From positions 3,844,001 to 3,908,000 of the forward strand of contig NW_020825289.1 in assembly GCF_003286085.1 (NCBI RefSeq): 64,000 nt of DNA, read 5' to 3'. The translations under genes were made by a program, and so were the position numbers. The DNA is from Drosophila persimilis. Lineage: Eukaryota > Arthropoda > Insecta > Diptera > Drosophilidae. Of the stretch, positions 21,811 through 33,071 are shown one piece after another; the stretch's first letter is position 1; every line of letters starts with the position of its first letter. The notes under the pieces are model-generated. The model made no database searches, was not told where the DNA came from, and was given only the letters and a program-made list of their open reading frames with translations.

Positions 21811-24800
21811 CATATATGTATATAATATAAATACGTACAATATACAGGGGTGGTCAAAAGTATTTACACAACGAGTTTTTTTTTGCATGTTTAATTTCAG
21901 GAGCTTTTCCTGTGGTTGTTGAAAGCTAAATAAAAAAAAAAACTTTTAGGCCAAAAAGATTGATCTACTAGCAATTGAATGAGAGAAGAATTGGAAAAGA
22001 TAACTGTTTGTACGAATAAGGAGAAGCAAATTAAGTGATGCTTATCAGTTGTCAAAATTATTTACACACATTTTTAATGCTGCAGAAGTATTTACACAAA
22101 ACTTTAAGTTAATTTTTTATTATGATTTAATGATTTTTTTTTTAATTTGTTGGATGAATAATAATAATAATGATTAATATTTTGTAATTCCACCTTTGGC
22201 ATCAATAACTGCTTGCAACCTGGCTGGTACTGATTCCACTAAGTGGCGAGCATATCCAAGTTCCAATTTCGACCAAATTTCCTTTACTTCCTCGATGGTA
22301 ACGTCGCGTTTTCGGTTTTTATCAATTGTTCTTTGTCCTTTAATAAGCGACCAAACATTTTCTATGATATTGAGATCAGGGCTCTGCGCGGGCCAGGGAA
22401 GAACAGCCACATTGAGATCTCGTAAAAATTTTGTAGGTGCCGATCCCTTGTGGCATGGAGCATTGTCTTGCTGTAAAATCCAGTCGGAGATGGGAAATAG
22501 CCTGTCACCAGACACAAAAGCATGTTCATTCAGTATAACAAGATACCGGGTCTGATTCAGAGTGCCTTCTATTGGAACAAAGTCTCCAAATCCGTAGTAA
22601 GACATGCACCCCCAGAACATCACTGTGCCTCCACCAAATCTGTTTAATGGTTGCACTGCACTTTGTTTTTTTGCTTGTCGTAGATGCATAAATCTTTTAC
22701 AGAATGAGCCTTGGAACTGGAAAGCTACTTCATCTGTCCATAAAACATTGTACCAAAACTCCTTTGGTTTTTTAACGTATTCCAATGCGAATGAGAGGCG
22801 TTTTGCTTTATTTGCCTTGGAAATTTCTATTATTTTTCGCCTGTATACGTTCGTATGTCGATCTCCTTCAATCTCCGACGTATTGTAGCATCACAGACTT
22901 TTTTGCCAATCAATTGTTGCGAATCTGCAGACAATTTAACTGGGCTTATCGACGGATTTTTATCGACTATGCCAATTAAACGTCTACATTCCCGTTCATC
23001 CATCGCTTGTTTCCTTCCACTTCTTTTTAAATTCTGTAAATTTCCATTCGTGTCCTTTTTCTTTTCCAGATTATAAACGGTTTTTCTACAAATTTTGTAA
23101 GTTTTGGCCAGTTCCGACGCTGAAACCCCGCTTTTAAATTTTGTAACGATCTCGGATCGAGTTTCAACAGACAACTCCTTTGTCTTCACCATTTTACTAA
23201 GTTAATTTTAAATTTTAAATTAAATTTACTTATTGCAACTGCAATAAACGAAAAAACGACTGCACTAAGTCAAACCAAGTCTAAGAATAAGCTCTAATTT
23301 GCATTGTGTAAATACTTCTGAAGCAATGCAAATTTGTGTAAATACTTTTGACAACAGTTCACATGCTTCTATTTTTAGCCCATTAACAGTTATTTTTCCA
23401 ATTCTTCTCTCATTCAATTGCTAGTAGATCAATCTTTTTGGCCTAAAAGTTTTTTTTTTTATTTAGCTTTCAACAACCACAGGAAAAGCTCCTGAAATTG
23501 AACATGCAAAAAAAAACTCGTTGTGTAAATACTTTTGACCACCCCTGTATGTTTGTGTGTACGTGTGCTGCTTTTATGAGGCTCGTGATTTATTTCGTAT
23601 CTTATTTTTATGATAATTTATCAAATATGCATAATAAAATGCCGCCGCTTATGGCCTAAATTTAATATGAAAGGTGGCAACAGCTTGCCGATCAGGACCA
23701 TCTTTTACACAGAGTACATATGTATTTGTATGTCTCTGCTGGTGTGTGTGGCATCTGGCGTGAAAAGTCAAATCAACCTGGGATTATTTCGCATTTGTTC
23801 TTGGCTTCTCGCAGCTTTACCATTCGAGTATTTAGATGAGCACGACGACTTCAACTATGACCTGGACACGGCCCAATCCCAGGCCAAGTACGACGCGCGC
23901 CTTCTGTCCCAGCAAATGCTCAGCGACACCGAGCTGCGCCAGCAGGCCGGAGCGACAGGCCTCGAATCAGAGTCCACCTTGGACCCCCACACTCTGAGAG
24001 CTCAGGGAGGGCGCTCTGATGGCTCAGTCGAGGATTTGGAGCCGCACAGTCGGGCAGCCGCCTGCTTCACTAACGGCCACAAGTACACACATGGACAGAA
24101 GGTAAGAATTTGAGGATGAAAGGGTGCAGCGTACGATAGGTAGGGGAAAAGAAGAGATGTGCAATTGAAAATGGTTTTCCTTTCGCTTGGTCGGTTAGAG
24201 AGCACTTCATTTCGCTTTGTCAAGCACAGAACATGTTTTCTTCTCGATTATCGCACCACAAGTTGAAGTTGGTTCATTCAAAATTAAGTGAACACTCGGA
24301 TTAAGCATTTTCAATTAGGTCTAAACATGATACCGTTTGATATTTGCTGCTGTCTGTGGCTGACTCGTGGCTTTCGCTTACGCATCCATTATGCAGCTCG
24401 GCTCCATCCAGATGATTGATGGCTGCTATCGTGAATACCCAAGCTGCTGACCATTTAAATTTCCCACTTGCACACTTTTCCACACTTTCAACCATTTGCT
24501 GTAACCTTTCTCATCCGCTTTCGGTTCAGGTGCCGCGCCAGGATGCCTGCGAGGTGTGCCTCTGCATGGACGGAGAAATCTTCTGCTGGTGGGAGCGCTG
24601 CGGTTAGTTTTCCCGCCATTATGGGCCATGCATAATATAACAAGAAACTTTTGCCTTTTACCTCCTCCGCAGATAAGACCAATGCAAACAAGGTGAAGGA
24701 AATGGCGGCAGGAAACGACAAAGACAACGACAACGACAATGGCATTGGCAATGGCAAAGTCAAAGCCAATGGAGGTGGGGTTATTTCTGGTGTTGGCTTC

Positions 24801-27134
24801 GGCTTTGGCTTTGGCTTTGGTGGTGGCGGTGGCGGTGGCGATGGTGCTGCTGCTGGTGTTGGTGACTATTCAGATCCATATCGCTATGAGAGCACCACGA
24901 GAAAGTCAACAAAAGTGCATAAAACGGCTGGGAAAGTTGGCAAGCGGCGCAAGCATCGTAGGAATCAAAAGAATTTTAATGACTACGAAGTTTTCCAGAG
25001 CCACAAGCAGCAGCAGCCGCAGCAGCAGCCACAGGATTATAAAAAGTCAGCCATAAAGCAGCAACAGCAGCAGCAGAAGTACGAGCATCAGATACAAAAA
25101 CAAAAGACTGGCGATGCCACCAACTACAATATAATCAAGCAACACAAACACGAGCAGCACCAGAAGTTGCCCGAGAAGGAGCAGCAACAGGAGCAGGAGC
25201 AGGAGCAAGAACAGAGTGCTGTAGCCCCGCCAGTTAATCAGGCGGCGGCAAAGAAAACGCATTATCAACAGCCAGCAACAACTATTGCCACGCCCTCGCA
25301 CCAGCAGGAGCAGCAGCAGCAACATAGCTCCCATCCCCACAAGCCTCCACATTCGTCCAGCAAGATCTTAAATTTCCCCGAAAACTTGCCGGCCCTGCTT
25401 TATTACGACTACAAGACGGAGGAGCACGAGCACCATCAGCATCAGCATCATCAGCAGCACTTGCTGCATGAAAAGCAACGCTTGCAACATCAACAAGAGG
25501 CGTTGGCCCGACAAAAGCCACCAGCAGATGCAGGCGTTGAACTCCATACCGACTTGGGCGTTGATAAAAACTTTGATGATGCGGAAACCGACAGCGATAT
25601 TTTGCCAGAGCCGCCAACAAAGCGCCCCAAGGCAGCGCCCACACAATGGACAACGAGTAGCAGCCCCAGGAGCAGCATGGCCAAGGCGTTGATGACAAAC
25701 CAGGCAGCGACGTCCACAACGGCGACAACAACAACAACAACAACAACAATGAGAACGACTACGACGACAGGAACAAATGGCAATGCGACGGGCAGACTGT
25801 CTAGTCGGGACAGTGGAAGAGCTGAAGCTGAAGCTGGAGATGGGGCCACAGTTGCAGCCACAAATGTGAGTCTAGTCGGACTGGAGCTGGGTTCATTCGC
25901 TTGGCTGTACTTTTTGCTGTGTAGCTTTAAGAGCCACAGCCAGATGGAGGGTAGCCCAATTAGGATTTGGGCCAGGCCACTTCATTGGCTCTCCCCGCTG
26001 ACAGGCCTAAGTTTGCGGTCGCGCCGTGACCAGTCACCCTGAAAGGGTCTTCGTAATAGGGTTTTTCGAGCTTGACTTGGTTTATTATTTACTATGCAGT
26101 CAACTTGAATTAACAGTATGTTTTGTTTTTCTCTTCCCTTGATGCTGACCAGCTGCAACCGGATAGGAGCGGTGGCAAGGACCTGGATGATGCGTTCCAT
26201 CGGTGGCTGACATCGACGGAGCTGAATGCTGACAGCACAAACACGCCGGACGATGCCTCGGAGCAGGAAACAGCAGCATCGACAATAATCGATGATGTTG
26301 CCATCAGAAACAAGAGTGACAGCGGCAGTGGGAATGGGAGAAGTGGCAGCAGTAGCAGCAGCAGCAGCAGCAGCAAAGACAATGCCAGGAACAACAACAA
26401 TGTTGCCGATGCTGTCTTCTTCCGCAGCTCGTACAATGATTACAGCAGCGAATTCAATGGGAGTGTTGTCAACATTGACATTACACTAACTGCAGTTGAT
26501 GTGCATCCCCGTCGCCAAACGGATTTAATTGCAAATGGCAACAGAACGTCACGTGTGAGCACAGAGGCAACGCCAGGAATCGCAGAAACTCCAGGAACAA
26601 CAGCAGGGGCAACAATGGACCCACAGGCGACCGACAGGAGGAGCTCCGTAACCATCGCCAGCACCACCAGACCACCCACCAGCATCAGTAACAACAACAG
26701 CAACAATCAGGATCAACCTCAGGCGACTGGCAGCCCAGCGGTGCCACCGTATACACTGACAACGATTATAACAACAGTGCCGCTGGCACCAGGGCGTATG
26801 TGCAATGTTTTGGGTAAGCAAGACAGTAGAGTCGACGAATGCCCCGGAGATTAGTGCTAACGAAAATAACCCCCTTCCCATTTCCCTTCTTCCATGCTCC
26901 TGACAATTGCTCACTTCCTAATCCCATTTCAAATACAATCCAAACTCCGTTCCGTTTGTTTTTGCAGGCAAACTGTATAAAATTGGCGACATTCTGCCCC
27001 AGGATACGGGCAACTGTCTGCAGTGCATTTGCACGGATGCGGTGACGCCCGACGAGATGCCGAGCGTCACCTGCAGTCCCCACAACTGCCCGCCCCTGGT
27101 GCTGCCGGATCTGTTCGATGCGACTGGTTACTGA
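21267..27134 (+). CDS. Secreted protein with two VWC-like cysteine modules (6 coding exons)
   Basis: Joined exons: 21267-21474, 23815-24101, 24530-24602, 24673-25865, 26153-26813, 26968-27134. All phases agree and give 862 aa. A hydrophobic signal-like segment (RLRLLLLSNIFGLLS, about 51-65) follows a second Met at codon 45, which may be the real start (818 aa). Module 1, about residues 152-190, has the pattern C..nG..Y..G..v....C..C.C..G.i.C....C. Module 2, about 802-850, repeats it (MCNVLGKLYKIGDIL..). Each has six cysteines, half of a full VWC domain. Between them are about 610 residues of low complexity: Asp/Asn and Gly runs, polyGln, His, then Ser/Thr/Asn. VWC modules usually bind BMP-type ligands or matrix partners, but no function is shown here. 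I do not recognise the named fly gene. Confidence 0.85.
21771..21816. repeat. (CATATA)n microsatellite
   Basis: A tandem hexanucleotide run in intron 1 of the VWC gene, shortly before the Tc1-type insertion. Confidence 0.9.
21845..23547 (-). mobile_element. Tc1-family DNA transposon, 1703 bp
   Basis: The ends are CAGGGGTGGTCAAAAG and its complement, flanked by TA on both sides (21843-21844, 23548-23549). The terminal inverted repeats are about 162 bp (21845-22006 and 23386-23547) and nearly identical. The terminal word is repeated inside (GTCAAAATTATTTACACA near 22052 and TGTGTAAATACTTTTGAC near 23334), an IR/DR layout. The transposase is on the minus strand, opposite to the host gene. Near-perfect ends suggest a recent insertion. 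It lies entirely in intron 1 and should not alter the protein. Confidence 0.95.
22174..23192 (-). pseudogene. Tc1-type transposase, broken by one frameshift
   Basis: The N-terminal half (23192 down to 22830) begins MVKTKELSVETRSEIV and contains paired-like helix-turn-helix DNA-binding segments. The C-terminal half (22785 to 22174 from its first Met, open a little further upstream) holds the catalytic triad: D in LWTDEVAF, D in QQDNAPCH, E in PDLNIIENVW. Exactly 34 residues separate the second and third, giving DD34E of the Tc1 group. The halves are in different frames, so at least one small indel lies near 22800-22850. I see no other stop, so the copy looks recently inactivated. Confidence 0.9.
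23815..24101 (+). CDS. VWC-domain gene coding exon 2
   Basis: Acceptor CTTCTCGCAG|CT completes an Ala codon. It encodes the acidic ALPFEYLDEHDDFNYDLD region and ends in the first part of module 1, CFTNGHKYTHGQK|GTAAGA, phase 0. Confidence 0.88.
24530..24602 (+). CDS. VWC-domain gene coding exon 3 (73-nt mini-exon)
   Basis: Acceptor CGGTTCAG|GTG and donor GCG|GTTAGT. It encodes VPRQDACEVCLCMDGEIF followed by CWWERC, which supplies five of the six cysteines of module 1. The spacing matches the VWC pattern closely, so the small size is credible. Confidence 0.88.
24673..25865 (+). CDS. VWC-domain gene coding exon 4 (low-complexity linker)
   Basis: Acceptor CCTCCGCAG|AT and donor AAT|GTGAGT. It encodes DN repeats, a Gly-rich stretch, polyGln/His tracts and a Thr run. 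Without splicing at 25866 the frame ends at 26042. Confidence 0.8.
26153..26813 (+). CDS. VWC-domain gene coding exon 5
   Basis: Acceptor GCTGACCAG|CTG and donor TTGG|GTAAGC. It encodes a Ser/Thr/Asn-rich segment with a poly-Ser run and ends with MCNVL, the start of module 2. Confidence 0.82.
26968..27134 (+). CDS. VWC-domain gene coding exon 6 (terminal)
   Basis: Acceptor TTTTTGCAG|GC. It encodes KLYKIGDILPQDTGNCLQC and the rest of module 2, ending ..LPDLFDATGY with TGA at 27132-27134. Confidence 0.87.
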
Positions 27135-28930
27135 GGTTACGGGCTGGTGCTGTAAGCTGGGTGCCGGGCTGGGTTCCGGTCACAGGGATGGCGGCAATAA
27201 TGAAATGATTGCATTGATCAAGCCGTAAATTCGATTGGCAACTGTAAGCCGCAGCTGCAGCAGAGGAAGCGACTTGGGTAGAGCTAATTTTCAGTCAGAC
27301 TCTCAACTAACTCAAGCATAAATTGTATGGATTTCAATGTAAAGCCCTCCCTATCACGAGTGTCTCTAGGCACTCTCTAAAAACGAATACCTATCAGCAA
27401 ACATACATATATCTGATTCAAATATACGAGTATATACCGATCAACCGAGAGAGAGAGAGAACGGGCGTAGTCTAGTTTGTAAGCTGAATATTTATGCATT
27501 TTATAAGAATGCGAAGTATCTCTCTCCTTCAAGTAGTGGATCAACACCACAATCCCCAAAAAGCAAGCAAGCAAGCAACCAACCATTGATGTATACAGCA
27601 GTAGAAATTTTAAAGAATTTATAGATGTACTTCTGCAGAATATATACATACTATACACATATATAAAAATCGATACCTACATATACCTATAACTATATCT
27701 ACGAGTATGTATGTATTGAATTCATTTTCGACTTCATTTCATGACTGAGACAATGGAGTGCAAGGTTTTTCATATACGATTTATCGGAGGGGGAAAAAGC
27801 AAACATACAAATACAAGTATAGGCAACTAAATCTATAACGAAAAAAACTGAACAATGACAAATAATGAATTGTGTAATATTATAATTTATATGTTAACGG
27901 AATCAGAACAATGTATGTATTCCTTATTTGCTCACGAAATATCATTTTTTCACGCTTCCGTTGGACATTTAAATATACGTTACGAAAAACCACAAAATAT
28001 ATTAGATATTACGAATAAATATGGAAATTGTTTTAACAAAGCTGAAAGGAGCAAAGAAAGACACCATATCGAGTAAAACTAACAGTTTTAAGACACAAGA
28101 CCCCACAATACAATATAGTATATGTATGTTTAAACTTTAATGATACGATTATATGCATGTGTGTATACTTAGTGAGTCTCATATACATGTCTACGAGTAG
28201 TTTGAGAATCGAATGAATGCAGATTTTTCAAATGACTTCGTTTTACGTTCATTTAATTTCAAAGCAAGTTTAGGCGTGATAACCATCGATTAATTCGGAG
28301 AGAGTAAAATTAAGTGAACTATACTTGAAAAGTAGACATTTAAATTTCGAATACGTACATACATACGTATATATGGATAAAGAGAAATCCAAGCCGAGCT
28401 CCATGGAGATTTATACGAGTACACATGTGTGTGTGCTCGGCCAGCTCTAGTCAAGAGCACTACACAGAAGTATCAAAATCAAAATGAAAATCAAATAAAA
28501 ATACATATACGTACGTAAATACACATGCAAAAATATTTAATATTGATGTTCCACAGAAGAAGAGCAAAACATAGAACAAATTGAACTTCGGTAAAAGCGA
28601 AAGCACCACTTAAATATGCGTATACATACGAGTACATACATATATATAAATATATGGTATTTGTGTAACATAAATGTAACTAAACTAGCTAAAGCTCTCT
28701 ACTAATACGAATACATGATACAGATACACTTGCGTTCAAATTGATTTTGTGTGTTTGAATCAAATTGAAATCCAATTGACGTGAATAAACCGAAACCCAT
28801 CTAAGGACTTACATATGCGAGTTGTTTCAACTGTTTTGGGGGTTGCGGCTGGAGCTGGGGCTGAAGCTGAGGCTGAGGCTGAGGCTGAGGGAAAAAAACT
28901 AAGCCGATCAAAAGGTAAGTTCACACTTGA
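27135..28930 (+). other. Probable 3' UTR of the VWC gene, AT-rich
   Basis: A long AT-rich stretch with many ACATACATAT/ACGAGTA words, typical of long fly 3' UTRs. Poly(A) signal candidates are AATAAA near 28015, at 28494-28499 and at 28784-28789. No credible coding frame. A (GGCTGA)n run lies at about 28868-28890. Confidence 0.5.
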
Positions 28931-29003
28931 TTCCCAATTAATTTATTCACTAACAGCTCGATGACTAAGTAGTGGGTATGTACGTATCCCCGACAATAAA
29001 ATT

Positions 29004-29312
29004 TCAATCGCTCTCGCTCCCCGACTCGAATCCAGAATCCTCGTCCAGATCGTTCTGCAGCGGATCGGGCTGGAGCCCTGCTCGTGGCAAGGGCAATTGT
29101 GCAGGTGCGCGTGGCAGCTGCAGGTGACCTGGCAGGTAGGCAGCAGCGGCCATGGCAGCAATAGCTTGATGTTCGCGCTCAGCATGCATGATCATTCGCC
29201 GGCGAGCCTCCACGTCGCGTGTCAGTTGCATCGAGAGCTGGTTGTCCCCGCTGCCGTCCATGGCTAGATTAATGGCTTGGGTGAAGGCTTCCGAATGAAA
29301 AGGGAATTCCAA
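29004..29312 (-). CDS. Unrecognised minus-strand reading frame, probably a terminal exon
   Basis: About 102 codons with coding-like composition and a GC-rich third position, unlike the flanking DNA. The part beginning AFTQAINLAMDGSGDNQ looks helical. It continues through an Arg/Glu/His-rich stretch and an Ala/Pro-rich region to an acidic, Ser-rich tail (DEDSGFESGSESD) and TGA. There is no ATG at the 5' limit: an in-frame TAG lies two codons before 29312. It is either a spliced last exon (possible acceptor CGTTAG|), a short gene starting at the Met of MDGSGDNQ, or a pseudogene fragment. It converges tail to tail with the VWC gene. I do not recognise the family. Confidence 0.45.
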   Translation of the reverse strand: MEFPFHSEAFTQAINLAMDGSGDNQLSMQLTRDVEARRRMIMHAEREHQAIAAMAAAAYLPGHLQLPRAPAQLPLPRAGLQPDPLQNDLDEDSGFESGSESD

Positions 29313-29319
29313 ATAGGGC

Positions 29320-32300
29320 TAACGATTGCTTTCACTAATAATTTTTTTGTAAATTTTGATTTTGTCTGAATCAAGTTTCGATTAAACTAAACAAACTGTT
29401 TAGAACGTGGCTGACAGTACCCGAAAATACAATGCTACTACGGAAATTGCCAAACGCAGATTGCTTGCTTCATATTGTTTCATAAAACACATCGAAACTG
29501 TACGGTTCCAATACGCTCACTCATATTCGGGTTTTATTAGTTTTTCGAGGGTGTGGGTGCCATTGGAGTGGGGCTACCATTCGACGCAATCATGGCAGTG
29601 CCAGTGGCAGTGGCAGTGGCAGAGCCAGAAAACCGCAGGGCACTTTCCACATTCCAGCTGTGCATGTGTAAGCGGAAGCGGAAGTCCCGCCATGCCGTTT
29701 CCCAGCGAGTTGACTGACCGCATAAAGCCATTTGGCCATTTGGCCATATTGGACAGACCCCCACTCGCCCACAGCCACAGAGCCCCACACGGAAAGGGGA
29801 CTTTGGCTCTAAAGCAGTCAAATCAGGCCACACAATACTTTGCTGTCAATTTGTGATAGCGGCAGCTTTATTTGAAAATATGTGCGACTCTATTTTGTTG
29901 GGGCGACAAGCCGACTTTTGTGGCCAGCCCGGATGACAGCTGGCTTCTGCCAGTTGGTCGGTTGCTTGGTTGCTTGGTGGCTGGGTTGCCGGGTTGCCGG
30001 CTTGCTTGGTTGGCTGATGTTACGTGTGAAATTGAATATTTACGGGAGGATTTTTCCCGCGTGGATAGCGATTTCAGTTAGGGACAGTGAATGGTTTGGC
30101 CTAAAGCGATTTGCAATTCAATGGCAAAAAGGAAATGGAAGCCAGCAAAGGGATCTCAGCCAGGATGCATTTCGCAGCTCAGCCTTAACCGCATTTACTT
30201 GCCCCAAGCTCATTCACGGCATTAATATTTTTTAAAATGGCCAAAAGCACTCATTTCCTCCCGAAGGTCTCTGCTAATTAAATTCTACACATATATGTAT
30301 ATATTCACTATGTGGAAATTGGCTTTGCCGGGGCATATCTGGGTGTCAGGGAATCAGGCATTATGCGCATTTTTAATTACGCTGCAAATTTGCATTTGGA
30401 TTGCGCATTTTACAGGCTGATAAGTCGGAATAAAGGCAACAGTTGTGCAGGGTTAAAGCCAGAGCCAGAGCCCGAGCCCGAGTCAGAGCCACTATGGTCC
30501 GCGCACATCCGAGTGCATACTCGTACTCGTATATATTTTATTCTGAATTTGAGAATGTGTAATTTTCAAGTTGACATCTTTTGTCCCAAACCAGTGACCT
30601 CGTTGCACACACCACCCCACAAACTCATTGCGAGCTGTGGGTGGGAGCCGCCTCAAGCGGATCCATAGCACACTTTGGCGGGCACTAGCCACAAAGGGAT
30701 GGCCCAGATGAGAGGGGGATGCAGCGAACAGAAAGAGAAAACTGCATTTCCATGCATACCAAACGCAAATCAGAGAAAGTTCAAAAACGAAGGCGAATCG
30801 CGGTGCGTTCTTTATGCTTCTGGTATGCCTTCTGGCCATTAGAATACGGCTGGTGTTCGATTTCTGACCCTCAAGTTGTGCTTTCCATTCTTCCCTAGCC
30901 GGCACTCCGAAATTCTCCTCTGGAATAGCGAGACTTAATGGCGCGGCTTGCTATCATATTTTCTATTTCGACCGAACACGTGTTGAAAAAGGGTTTCACA
31001 CCCACAGTCTGGCGTCCACTGACGCGCCGTTTAAGCCATTTTTAATGACAGGCTCTGACGGCTAACTGCTAACGGCTGACGCCTGCTGCCTGACAACGGC
31101 TAATGATGGCGGCTAGCCAAAGTTTTGTGGCTTTTGCGGATGAAAATTGAAAACGCTTGCGTTCATTAAAAAAAAAATAAAACTTGCTTAACTAGAACGT
31201 GTCATGAGGCAGGTGCCACATTAATTAGTGTGAGCGCCCACACAGGCACACGCCACACACATACACGTGAATATCAAATGAAGATTTCCTGAGGCAAGCG
31301 GTTTAATTTCGCTAAGATGTGTCGGGATGCAATTTGGGTCAACATGACACGAGTAAAATTATATTCCAGAATGCATTTCCCTTGTGCTCCTTGAGATATA
31401 GAACACTGAGCGGAGGGGACAGCGACGACATCGGGTGAGGGTAGGCATTTTGTGTGTGTAGGGAAGGAGCGTGTGTGATTGTTTTCCGCGCCCTAGGAAA
31501 CCGACTCGACTCCTTTGATATTTTCAAATTACATTATAATTAACCAGCTGAATTATTAGGTATACCACCCGGAGGCAATTTTCTTATCCTGACTATTATG
31601 GCATTTGTAGCCAAAACCTTTGATCCGCACAGACTATCGAATGCCCTGCCACTCCCGGCGAATATCAGTCATTCAATGGGAGGAAACGCGAGAGAAAACG
31701 TTCCGGTAGGAGTATTTATGTACACATATGGAAAGGTCACACGTCGCCCTTACGCTCATTTATGAGCATTCATCATTCTTTTGGCAGCGTGTGTGGCCCA
31801 CGAACGGGAATCTCACAAATGCCTAACGCCCCATTGTTGCACAGGGCCCACACCCATACCCACAGAGACACCCACTCGTACCTCTATCCGTATCTCTCGC
31901 TCTCTGTGATGTGTCTGTTACCTTAGGCCAGGGCGAGAGCAGAACGGAGCAGAAAGCAGAACAGATGTGCCTTTGTGTTGGAGGCGAGACTCCAAGTGGT
32001 ATCCGAGAGCCGAGCACACAAATTAATCTTCTTTTGCCGCCCGCACATACACGGCCCCGGGGCCAGACTTAAGTTTTCCGTCTAAAAGCATTGCTCAAAG
32101 CGCTTTCAATAGTTTCAAGGCGATAAACGCACAAAATGACATTACTTATGGCATTAGCATACGGAAATCAGGGAAGAGAAGGTGTTGGGGATAATTCTCT
32201 GAAGTGATAAAGAAACCACCAGTCCCAACAGAATCTTCGCATAGGTCAGAGTTTTCTCCATTTGAACTTCTCAAATCAAAAAAACGAAGTTGGCCTTTAA

Positions 32301-33040
32301 GTATTTTCAGTCTGAGAGTCACTCAGCTTAAATTAAATGACTAAGGCCAAAACCAGCTCTACATTAGTGATTTAACGGTGACTCGGGGAATGCAAACAGT
32401 CCCGTGGTCAATGCTGTGGTGTTGTGGCATCTCCATCTGGAGAGAACATTCCAGATGGGAGCTTTCCCCCTTTCGGTGTCTATAGAGTATTTACAAAATG
32501 TCATTCCTCGTTAGCAATCGTCTCTTTTCCTGGTTTCTTTAATTACGCAAAGTAATTACGAACTACTGTTTACTGCTTTCAGTTTTCCCTTCGGCCAACT
32601 GCAATTTATGGTCGAGTGCGTGAAATTTGGCTTGTTGATATGGTCAATATGTATATGAGTGTGCATTATCTCGTGTACATTTGTATGTAAACACAGACAG
32701 ATGACTTCTTCTTTGTGGCCAAAGTGATCAGTCAAGAGTCTATTTGCCTGCTATTTCCCCAATCTCTCTCTGCAAGTGGATGTTGTACTGGCTAAAACGA
32801 TTTCAAAATGAACGAATTGTGTAATTTTGCAGCTAATAGCTCTTGACCTGGTTGGACACACGTTAACGGGAATAGTTGACTCCATCAGCACCCCCTCCTC
32901 TCGCACACTCATGCGCCCCTTCTGATTTTGTTCGCGGAATTTTCGGTTTGTTTTGCAGGAGCGCGCAAATATGCAAAAGCGCAATTTTGTGTTAAGTTGG
33001 CTTTGTTACCGTTACCGACTCTTCCTCCCTCTCTCGCCGT

Positions 33041-33071
<31 letters not shown>

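Noticed and set aside
25866-26042. Read-through of VWC exon 4 to a hydrophobic C-terminus
   Set aside because: A strong GTGAGT donor at 25866 and an in-frame downstream exon leading to the second cysteine module make splicing the better model.
27855-28076. 73-codon frame in the VWC 3' region
   Set aside because: AT-rich composition (Asn/Ile/Tyr) typical of UTR sequence; no context for translation.
28809-28968. Short frame starting MRVVSTVLG with an Ala-Glu repeat and an internal GTAAGT
   Set aside because: The repeat is a (GCTGAG)n microsatellite and the apparent intron to the next CTAACAG would be about 44 nt. Probably chance.
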